NCBI GenBank assembly: GCA_030590765.1 | Contig: JAUVCP010000122.1 | Coordinates: forward strand, 1-6,762 | DNA length: 6,762 bases | From: Flavobacteriaceae bacterium | Lineage (GTDB): Bacteria; Bacteroidota; Bacteroidia; Flavobacteriales; Flavobacteriaceae | Reading direction: 5' to 3' | Shown: in pieces, positions 1-5,131 of the stretch | How positions within the stretch are numbered: the stretch's first letter is position 1 | Layout: each line of letters begins with the position of its first letter | Made by a program: the position numbers and the translations under genes | The notes under the pieces: model-generated | Databases searched by the model: none | What the model was told of the DNA's origin: nothing | What the model saw: the letters and a program-made list of their open reading frames with translations, nothing else

Positions 1-683
1 GTTCTCTTTTGCAAAATATACTTAAAGAAGTTAAGCCTGAGTACTGTTTTAATATGCACGATCAAAGAACTATCTTTAGTGTAGGTAAAAATAATAATCC
101 AGCAACAATTTCTTTTTTAGCACCTTCTGTAAATAAAGAGCGGACTTTAACTAATGGTAGAAAGCAAACTATGGAAGTTATTGTTAGCATGAATAATTTG
201 CTACAATATATAATGCCTAATCAGATAGGAAGGTATACCGATGAATTTTATCCTACAGCTACGGGAGATAATTTTCAAAAAATGGGACACAATACTATTT
301 TGATTGAATCTGGTCATTTTAAAAATGATTACCAAAGAGAACAGACCAGAAAATATACTTTTTATGCTTTATTACAAGGTCTTAATTATATAGCCCATGA
401 AGAAACTAATGGTAATAACTACAAGACATACTTTGATATTCCTAATAATGAAAAATTATATTTAGATATTATCCTGACGGATATTATTTATGAAAATAAT
501 AAAGTAGACATTGGAATTTTATTTAAAGAGGTGTTAAAAGAGAAGCAATTATACTTTGTTCCAAAACTTGAAATAGCAGGTGATTTATCAAGTTATAGTG
601 CAAATAAAATAGTTGATAATTTGGGATTATCATTTTTAAATAAAGTCAAATTAGAAAAATGGCTTAAAAATGAATTTAATTAA
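1..683 (+). CDS. M14-family zinc carboxypeptidase-like protein, C-terminal part (5' end outside window)
   Basis: The frame is open to the left edge (codons from position 3), so this is the 3' part of a longer gene; a TTG at 9 is an internal Leu, not a credible start. The encoded segment carries FNMHDQRTIF, which matches the 'HDQ' block of M14 metallopeptidases; its His (57-59) would be the third zinc ligand. ILIESGHF follows, whose Glu (306-308) sits where the M14 catalytic glutamate is expected. The first zinc motif (HxxE) would lie upstream, outside the window. A low-complexity tail of about 90 residues follows the catalytic core. The M14 family hydrolyses C-terminal residues of peptides or related amide bonds; the substrate here cannot be told. 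No signal peptide or localisation can be judged because the N-terminus is missing. The M14 assignment rests on motifs recalled from the family and is fairly secure; the exact subgroup is not. Confidence 0.75.
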   Translation, partial: SLLQNILKEVKPEYCFNMHDQRTIFSVGKNNNPATISFLAPSVNKERTLTNGRKQTMEVIVSMNNLLQYIMPNQIGRYTDEFYPTATGDNFQKMGHNTILIESGHFKNDYQREQTRKYTFYALLQGLNYIAHEETNGNNYKTYFDIPNNEKLYLDIILTDIIYENNKVDIGILFKEVLKEKQLYFVPKLEIAGDLSSYSANKIVDNLGLSFLNKVKLEKWLKNEFN

Positions 684-712
684 AAGATATCACTTAATTA
701 TTAAATTTTTTT
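674..712 (+). terminator. Possible weak terminator after the carboxypeptidase gene
   Basis: The stop codon lies inside an AT-only inverted repeat: TAATTAA at 677-683 can pair with TTAATTA at 694-700 (loop of 10), or alternatively ATTTAAT 674-680 with ATTAAAT 700-706. A run of seven T follows at 706-712. With no G-C pairs the stem is weak, so this may not work as a terminator; the hairpin and T-run are seen, the function is inferred. Confidence 0.3.
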
Positions 713-726
713 AAATAAAATGACAA

Positions 727-753
727 TTTATTTGTGAAATTTTAAGATATTTG
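727..753 (+). promoter_or_regulatory. Weak promoter/operator candidates upstream of the Lrp/AsnC gene
   Basis: Two TTTG-type -7 candidates precede the start at 777: TTTATTTG (727-734) and GATATTTG (746-753), each one mismatch from the Bacteroidota TAnnTTTG box. Neither has a TTG at the expected 19-21 bp upstream, so the promoter call is weak. The stretch also contains ATTTGTGAAAT (730-740), a small dyad that recurs exactly at 1530-1540 in front of the XRE-cupin gene and could be a shared operator. Confidence 0.3.
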
Positions 754-776
754 CAAAAATAAACAAACAAACTATT

Positions 777-1262
777 ATGTCAAAATTCAAATTAGATGAA
801 CTAGATCATCAAATTCTAGAAGCTTTAATTGAAAACGCAAGAACACCATTTACTGATATTGCCAAAAATTTACTAGTCTCAGCTGGTACAATTCATGTAA
901 GAGTAAAAAAAATGGAAGATGAAGGTGTGATTAAAGGTTCTACGTTAAGTGTTGATTACAATAAAATGGGATATACTTTTATTGCTTATGTTGGATTATT
1001 TGTAGAAAATTCTTCAACTACACAAAATGTTATAAATGAAGTTAGAAAAATACCAGAAGTAACAGTCGCTCACTTAACAACAGGAAAATTTTCAATATTT
1101 TGTAAAATTAGAGCCAAAGATACCATGCATGCTAAAGAGGTTATTTTTAGTTTAGATAGAATTGAAGGTATAAAACGTACTGAAACGTCAATTTCATTAG
1201 AAGAAGTTATTAATGATAAAAAGCGATTAATGCATAAAATATTTAAAGAAATTTCTTTTTAA
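777..1262 (+). CDS. Lrp/AsnC-family transcriptional regulator
   Basis: A 161-residue protein of typical Lrp/AsnC length. The N-terminus (about residues 5-63) is the winged helix-turn-helix: LDELDHQILEALIENART opens it in the manner of the family, and SAGTIHVRVKKMEDEGVI fits the recognition helix. About residues 68-145 form the RAM effector-binding, oligomerisation domain, with the LTTGKFSIF stretch at the usual ligand-binding hairpin. Family members bind amino acids or related small molecules and bind DNA as dimers to octamers, often controlling amino-acid metabolism or their own gene. The ATG at 777 is the natural start: it sits directly before the conserved LDxLDxxIL segment and follows an A-rich leader. 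It lies 93 bp after the carboxypeptidase gene and is closed by a strong palindromic terminator, so it is probably a separate unit from the downstream kamA cluster. Its effector is unknown; regulating the nearby amino-acid cluster is possible but not shown. Confidence 0.9.
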   Translation: MSKFKLDELDHQILEALIENARTPFTDIAKNLLVSAGTIHVRVKKMEDEGVIKGSTLSVDYNKMGYTFIAYVGLFVENSSTTQNVINEVRKIPEVTVAHLTTGKFSIFCKIRAKDTMHAKEVIFSLDRIEGIKRTETSISLEEVINDKKRLMHKIFKEISF

Positions 1263-1276
1263 TCAAAATCAACTGC

Positions 1277-1320
1277 AAGTAAAAAATCCCAATTCAATAT
1301 TGAATTGGGATTTTTTACTT
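1277..1320. terminator. Bidirectional intrinsic terminator (perfect 44-nt palindrome)
   Basis: Every base from 1277 to 1320 pairs with its mirror position around a centre between 1298 and 1299. The stem has a CCCAATT/AATTGGG core flanked by a six-A tract on the left (1281-1286) and a six-T tract on the right (1311-1316). An A-tract before and a T-tract after allow termination of transcripts from either side. It begins 14 nt after the Lrp/AsnC stop codon and also lies 13 nt beyond the stop of the minus-strand remnant at 1334, as expected for a shared terminator between convergent genes. Confidence 0.9.
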
Positions 1321-1333
1321 TATAGAACTTATA

Positions 1334-1447
1334 TTATTTGATTTCAATTTCAGTCTTGTAGTAGTTTGAGCTCTGAATAGAAAGTTCTAATGTATAATTC
1401 GGGTTAAATTGGAATTGCAAATACCTTCCTATATAAAGTATTAGCAT
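1334..1447 (-). pseudogene. Minus-strand C-terminal gene remnant (or 37-residue small ORF)
   Basis: Read on the minus strand, the frame is open from 1507 down to a TAA at 1334-1336; the only ATG gives a 37-residue peptide starting at 1447. The last 24 or so residues (FNPNYTLELSIQSSNYYK and then TEIEIK before the stop) look protein-like: alternating polar/hydrophobic strand pattern and ordinary codons. Upstream of about 1430 the frame becomes AT-rich and unconvincing. The stop is followed 13 nt later by the bidirectional terminator, the arrangement of a real gene end. I read this as the tail of a gene whose body was lost, perhaps when the downstream cluster arrived. I do not recognise the parent protein; an outer-membrane beta-strand end is only an impression. 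A genuine tiny gene or chance frame cannot be excluded. Confidence 0.45.
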
Positions 1448-1468
1448 CCAGTAGCGTTTAAATACTTT

Positions 1469-1500
1469 TTTTATAAAAACAGTACAATATTTTATAAAAA
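1469..1500. repeat. Twin TTTTATAAAA palindromes, 21 bp apart (candidate operator)
   Basis: The 11-mer TTTTATAAAAA occurs at 1469-1479 and again at 1490-1500. Its first ten bases are a perfect palindrome. The 21-bp period equals two helical turns, so two dimers would sit on the same DNA face. The pair ends just before the TTG (1504-1506) of the candidate promoter of the XRE-cupin gene, where an activator or autoregulator could bind. AT-richness makes chance more likely than in balanced DNA. Confidence 0.4.
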
Positions 1501-1503
1501 AGA

Positions 1504-1534
1504 TTGTTCATGTAGTTAAATTGTATTTAATTTG
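1504..1534 (+). promoter_or_regulatory. Candidate Bacteroidota promoter for the XRE-cupin/kamA cluster
   Basis: TTG at 1504-1506 is separated by 20 bp from TTAATTTG at 1527-1534, which has one mismatch to the TAnnTTTG -7 box of Bacteroidota. Spacing fits the known 19-21 bp range. Transcription would begin near 1541, about 40 nt before the ATG at 1582. The -7 box overlaps the ATTTGTGAAAT dyad (1530-1540) that also occurs upstream of the Lrp/AsnC gene, so a repressor there would cover the promoter. No other comparable promoter is seen before the kamA-like gene, so this one may serve the whole cluster. Confidence 0.5.
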
Positions 1535-1581
1535 TGAAATATTATTTAATTTAATTAAACAATACATTAATTCTCGTGCTG

Positions 1582-2136
1582 ATGGATCAGATGGGTAAAA
1601 GAATAAAGCGAAAAAGAGAAATCTTAGGCTTTACAATCAAGGAGCTTTCGGGTAAAATTAGTGTAACTTCCAGTTTAATTTCTCAGATTGAAAGAGGAAA
1701 AGCATTTCCATCTATCGTAACCTTAAAAAAAATTTCTGAAGCATTACAAACTACAGTTGGAGAATTAATAGGTGAAAATGAAGGTAAGATTCAACATCCA
1801 CTATTAAAATTTAATGAAAGACGATTTACTAAAAAGAACACTAATGGAACCAGTTCTTACTTGCTTTCTTATCACTTTCCGTCAAAACAAATAGAACCCT
1901 ATTTGATTCAATTTAATAAAAACTCTGATTCTAAAGGAATTATGACCAGTAATTTTCCTGGTCAGGAATTTTGTTTTGTATTGAAAGGTAGTTTTGAAGT
2001 GACAATTGAAGAACATAAATATAGTTTAAGTGAAGGAGACGGATTTTATTTTAATTCGAACAAGTTTCACTTATTTAAAAATACAAGTGGTGAAAAAGCA
2101 GAAATATTATGGATTATAACTCCAAATAAAAATTGA
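1582..2136 (+). CDS. XRE-family transcriptional regulator with C-terminal cupin domain
   Basis: The protein has 184 residues from ATG 1582. An in-frame GTG at 1576 adds two residues and an ATG at 1591 removes three; 1582 is preferred because MDQMGKRIKRKRE matches the usual N-terminus of these regulators. Residues about 4-65 are an XRE/Cro-type helix-turn-helix (IKELSGKISVTSSLISQIERGKAFPS as one run, quoted here only for its SLISQIERG recognition part). After a linker, residues about 100-180 form a cupin_2 barrel: FPGQEFCFVLKGSFEV, then GDGFYFNSNKFHLFKN with His163 in the second cupin motif. The first motif lacks the usual His pair, so metal binding is doubtful and small-molecule sensing is more likely. 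HTH-cupin proteins such as PuuR and SutR control catabolism of amines, amino acids or sulfur compounds. It lies 42 bp upstream of the kamA-like gene without a clear promoter between, so it is probably the co-transcribed local regulator; its ligand might be the pathway substrate or an intermediate. Confidence 0.88.
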   Translation: MDQMGKRIKRKREILGFTIKELSGKISVTSSLISQIERGKAFPSIVTLKKISEALQTTVGELIGENEGKIQHPLLKFNERRFTKKNTNGTSSYLLSYHFPSKQIEPYLIQFNKNSDSKGIMTSNFPGQEFCFVLKGSFEVTIEEHKYSLSEGDGFYFNSNKFHLFKNTSGEKAEILWIITPNKN

Positions 2137-2178
2137 TAAAAATTTAATACTAATTAAGACATATAAAAAATAAAAGCA

Positions 2179-3621
2179 ATGGCAGCTCAAGAAAATTATC
2201 AACCAACAAAAAAAGCAATGGCGTTTTTAGACAAAGTTGAAAACGGGAAGTACAATCGTGAAATTGTGATGGGCCTCAAAAGGTTTATAAATAACAAAGT
2301 GCCAGAAGAAATGCAGGGGTTCTATTCACAAGAAGAATTGCAGGAGTTAATAAACCTTAAAGATACAAATCAAGATGTTGAAGCTCGAATGCCTGTGAAA
2401 ATTACCAATCATTACTTTCAAATTGCAAAAAATAGTAAACCCATTCGAACCTTGGTTAAAGCTAGCCCAAAAGAAACTTTCGATTTAGATGGTGCTCCAG
2501 ACCCAGGTAAACAGATGACATATAGTCCTTTGGAAGGTCTAATTCATAAATATGAATTGGGATTGATTTATGTAACTAATACATGTTCAGCACATTGTAG
2601 GTTTTGCTATAGGGAAGAGCTAATTGCAAAAAAGGAAATTATTAGAGAAGATGGTACAGTTGCTTCAAAGGGTATGGCGAACATACCTGATCTGGTTGCC
2701 TATATCTTAGATCACAATAGAATTGTAGCAGAAAATGGAGGAAGGCATCCTGAAACTAATCGTGAAAAACTAAGAGAAATTTTAATGTCTGGTGGTGACC
2801 CTATGGTGCTTGCCAATAAAAAATTGGCCGAATGGTTTTCGGCTCTTGCTGATGCAGGTATCGATAGTATTCGTCTTGGAACCAAAGAATTGGCTTTTTA
2901 CCCAGATAGATTCGATCATACCTTTTTTAATATGTTGGATGAATGGCATGCCGTATATCCTGAAGTACAGTTAAGACTAATGGTGCATTTTAATCACACT
3001 GATGAGTTTTTGCAAAAAGATGAAAAGGGAAATTACATAGAAGACCCAGAAGGTGGCTTAGTTTGGATAGAAAGTACAAAGCGAGCAGTTAAACAACTTG
3101 CAAGCCGAAAATTTATTACCATTGAAAATCAAGCACCATTTATTAAAGGTATTAACAATGATCCAGATGCTATCCGAATCATGCAACGTGAATTAAAGCG
3201 AAACCGTGTCAACAATCATTATTTTTTCTGCGGACGTGATATTATTGGTCATAAGGCCTTTAATCTTAGCATAGAAGATTCATGGAATTTGTTAAACGAT
3301 TCTCAAAAGGGATTGTCAGGGGTTGAAGCAAGTGCCAGATTATCTATTACACATTATCTTGGAAAAACAGAAGTAGTTTCTGTAACCAATAAACCAATAC
3401 CAGGTGTGCCTGGTACTGAAAATGGTGTAGTAATCTTTAAATTGTTACGTGGTGCCGCAGATGCATCAAATAAAGGTGAAATAGCCATTGTGGGAAGAAA
3501 TCCAGAAGCTATATGGTTTAGTGGATACGAAGATCGAGTAATTTTCGATGAAGCTGGATTATTTACTGAATCGATGAAATCGACAAGTAGTGTTAGTAAA
3601 GAAACTCATAAGCAAGCGTAA
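2179..3621 (+). CDS. KamA-family radical SAM amino acid 2,3-aminomutase (substrate uncertain)
   Basis: The 480-residue protein belongs to the KamA family, which moves an amino group from C2 to C3 of an amino acid using a 4Fe-4S cluster, S-adenosylmethionine and PLP. CSAHCRFC gives the radical-SAM CxxxCxxC at Cys136, 140 and 143; SGGDP at 204-208 is the SAM-contact motif; Arg145 matches the carboxylate-binding Arg134 of clostridial lysine 2,3-aminomutase (LAM). The LAM signature DAPGGGGK is missing; Lys396 in THYLGK is the best candidate PLP lysine. Ungapped alignment by eye from the shared RV before the YYIYQCD segment puts Arg353 (in FCGRD) where LAM has Asp293, one of two Asp that hold the lysine ammonium; the second (Asp330) falls on Ser or Ile. 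The only cysteines are the three cluster ligands and Cys351, so the LAM zinc site is absent. Substrate is therefore probably not lysine; glutamate or 2-aminoadipate fits an Arg better. The ATG follows an A-rich leader (aaaataaaagca). It is the first enzyme gene of the cluster. Database labels would likely say lysine 2,3-aminomutase. Confidence 0.85.
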   Translation: MAAQENYQPTKKAMAFLDKVENGKYNREIVMGLKRFINNKVPEEMQGFYSQEELQELINLKDTNQDVEARMPVKITNHYFQIAKNSKPIRTLVKASPKETFDLDGAPDPGKQMTYSPLEGLIHKYELGLIYVTNTCSAHCRFCYREELIAKKEIIREDGTVASKGMANIPDLVAYILDHNRIVAENGGRHPETNREKLREILMSGGDPMVLANKKLAEWFSALADAGIDSIRLGTKELAFYPDRFDHTFFNMLDEWHAVYPEVQLRLMVHFNHTDEFLQKDEKGNYIEDPEGGLVWIESTKRAVKQLASRKFITIENQAPFIKGINNDPDAIRIMQRELKRNRVNNHYFFCGRDIIGHKAFNLSIEDSWNLLNDSQKGLSGVEASARLSITHYLGKTEVVSVTNKPIPGVPGTENGVVIFKLLRGAADASNKGEIAIVGRNPEAIWFSGYEDRVIFDEAGLFTESMKSTSSVSKETHKQA

Positions 3622-3654
3622 AATATTTGAACTCAACCAATATTAATTACAAAG

Positions 3655-4368
3655 ATGATCAATAAACAAGTTATTTCCTTATCTGAAGCAGTTAGCGAAA
3701 TTTACGATGGTGCAACAGTTATGATAGGTGGTTTTGGTGAAGCCGGCAGTCCTATTGAGCTAATTCATGCATTGATCGATCACGGAGCAAAAGATCTAAC
3801 TCTTGTGAGTAACAATACCGGAAGTGGTCAGGTTGGATTGGCTGCCTTGATTGCGAACAGGCAGGTTAAAAAAATGATTTGCTCGTTTCCACGAACTGCA
3901 AATTCAACAGTTTTTCCTGAATTGTATAATGCAGGAGAGATTGAATTAGAACTGGTCCCTCAAGGTACTTTGGCAGAAAGAATTAGAGCTGGTGGAGCAG
4001 GAATTCCTGCTTTTTATGTGCCAGCATCTGTAAATACTCCACTTGCTGAAGGTAAAGAGCCACGTTTTTTTAATGATCAAGAATATGTTTTAGAACATGG
4101 AATCAAAGCTGATTTTTCGTTGATAAAGGCCGAAACAGCTGATAGGTATGGTAATTTACTATATCATGCTACGGCAAGAAATTTCGGACCAATTATGTGT
4201 ACAGCAGCAAATGCTACTATTGTTCAGGTGAAAAATATTGTAGAAGCAGGTCAAATTGATCCTGAAGTTGTAATAACTCCTGGAATTTTTGTAAAGAAAG
4301 TTGTAGAAATTAATAACCCTGCTGATGAGTCTGAATTGGTAGCGAACAAAATGAAATATCCATGGTAA
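3655..4368 (+). CDS. 3-oxoacid CoA-transferase subunit A, PcaI-like (3-oxoadipate type)
   Basis: The 237-residue protein is the alpha subunit of a class I CoA-transferase, which with the next gene product moves CoA (usually from succinyl-CoA) to a 3-oxo acid in the cytoplasm. GGFGEAGSP at 25-33 is the family's glycine-rich motif. The run SNNTGSG, GLAAL, ICSFPR (75-80), VPQGTLAERIRAGGAGI (101-117), PLAEGKE and ARNFGPIM (174-181) matches my memory of PcaI, the 3-oxoadipate:succinyl-CoA transferase subunit, more closely than acetoacetate-type AtoD/ScoA, although the families overlap. The gene starts 33 bp after the kamA-like gene and its last 7 bases overlap the start of subunit B, so the two are translationally coupled and made in equal amount. 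No aromatic-degradation genes are present, which suggests 3-oxoadipate (or another 3-oxo acid) made from an amino acid by the neighbouring enzymes. CoA-transferase identity is secure; substrate is inferred. Confidence 0.88.
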   Translation: MINKQVISLSEAVSEIYDGATVMIGGFGEAGSPIELIHALIDHGAKDLTLVSNNTGSGQVGLAALIANRQVKKMICSFPRTANSTVFPELYNAGEIELELVPQGTLAERIRAGGAGIPAFYVPASVNTPLAEGKEPRFFNDQEYVLEHGIKADFSLIKAETADRYGNLLYHATARNFGPIMCTAANATIVQVKNIVEAGQIDPEVVITPGIFVKKVVEINNPADESELVANKMKYPW

Positions 4369-5021
4369 ATACAGATAAAAAGATTGGTTGGAGCAGGGCA
4401 GAAATGGCTCAAAAAGTTGCCTTAGATATCCCAGATGGTTCTTATGTAAATCTAGGAATTGGTATTCCTGAAATGGTGGCAGGTTTTGTTCCTGAAGGTA
4501 GAGAAGTAATCTATCAGACCGAAAATGGATTGCTGGGAATGGGCAAGGTTGCAGAAATTGGTAAAGAAGATAGAGAGCTTGTCAACGCTGGTAAAAAATG
4601 TATAACTGCCATACCTGGAGCAAGTTATTTTCATCATGCCGATAGTTTTACAATGATTCGAGGAGGGCATATTGATATTTGTGTTCTTGGTGCAATGCAA
4701 GTTTCAAAAGATGGTGATCTTGCAAATTGGTCAACCGGTGCTCAAAATGCTATTCCTGCTGTAGGTGGGGCTATGGATTTGGTTGCTGGGGTGAAAAGAA
4801 TCTTTGTTATTACCCAGCATGTAACTAAAAAAGGTCTTCCTAAAATTATTGAAGAATGTACTTTTCCCCTTACGGGAAAACAGGTTGTGGAATGTATTTA
4901 TACCGATCTGGCCATTATTGATGTAAAAAAAGATGGACTGTTTGTAAGAGAAATGGCTCCTAATGTTGATTTTGAAACTCTGCAAAAGCAAACCGGAACA
5001 AAATTGAACCAATATTTATAA
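4362..5021 (+). CDS. 3-oxoacid CoA-transferase subunit B, PcaJ-like (3-oxoadipate type)
   Basis: The 219-residue beta subunit carries the catalytic glutamate: Glu54 in TENGLLGMG, which forms the covalent glutamyl-CoA thioester in this family. VNLGIGIPE (29-37), the block GASYFHHADSFTMIRGGH (86-103), DICVLGAMQV, DLANW and AIPAVGGAMDL follow in family order, ending in YTDLAIIDV. The YFHHADSF and IRGGH blocks are like PcaJ of the 3-oxoadipate transferase as I recall it. The start ATG lies within the stop region of subunit A (ATGGTAA, 4362-4368), a classic coupled pair. Full length for the family. Together with subunit A it would activate the beta-keto acid made by the aminotransferase so that the thiolase can cleave it. 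Acetoacetate or another 3-oxo acid remains possible as substrate. The following gene begins 110 bp on, after a dyad-containing spacer. Confidence 0.9.
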   Translation: MVNTDKKIGWSRAEMAQKVALDIPDGSYVNLGIGIPEMVAGFVPEGREVIYQTENGLLGMGKVAEIGKEDRELVNAGKKCITAIPGASYFHHADSFTMIRGGHIDICVLGAMQVSKDGDLANWSTGAQNAIPAVGGAMDLVAGVKRIFVITQHVTKKGLPKIIEECTFPLTGKQVVECIYTDLAIIDVKKDGLFVREMAPNVDFETLQKQTGTKLNQYL

Positions 5022-5045
5022 CCAAAAATAAAATCTGTGATATTT

Positions 5046-5104
5046 ATGAAACGAGCATGATCTGTACTTTTTCAGTGAAATGAATAAAACTGTGCAAGTT
5101 TCAT
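5046..5104 (+). repeat. Nested inverted repeat in the CoA-transferase/aminotransferase spacer
   Basis: Two inverted repeats share one centre at 5075: outer ATGAAAC (5046-5052) with GTTTCAT (5098-5104), and inner TTTCA-G-TGAAA (5070-5080). In RNA the outer arms extend to 14 nt (5046-5059 with 5091-5104) with ten Watson-Crick pairs, two G-U pairs and one 2x2 internal loop. No T-run follows, so it is not an intrinsic terminator. It could be an RNA processing or stability element, or an operator. I see no convincing promoter in this 110-bp spacer. Confidence 0.35.
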
Positions 5105-5131
5105 CTTATCCAAACATAAAATTATAATCAG

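Noticed and set aside
2792..2974. A 60-codon + strand frame inside the kamA-like gene
   Set aside because: It lies wholly within a convincing family protein in another frame and its translation shows no domain-like pattern.
2179..3621. N-acetyl-beta-lysine osmolyte synthesis (ablA-ablB) for the KamA-like gene
   Set aside because: No beta-lysine acetyltransferase lies beside it, the lysine-binding Asp residues appear changed, and the neighbours are degradative.
4452..5012. Two minus-strand frames (4452-4700 and 4731-5012) opposite CoA-transferase subunit B
   Set aside because: They are antisense to a well-conserved gene, and their Ser/Phe/Asn-rich translations are what antisense of such codons gives.
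5022..5131. Terminator or independent promoter between CoA-transferase B and the aminotransferase
   Set aside because: The dyad lacks a following T-run, and no TTG plus TAnnTTTG pair with acceptable spacing was found.
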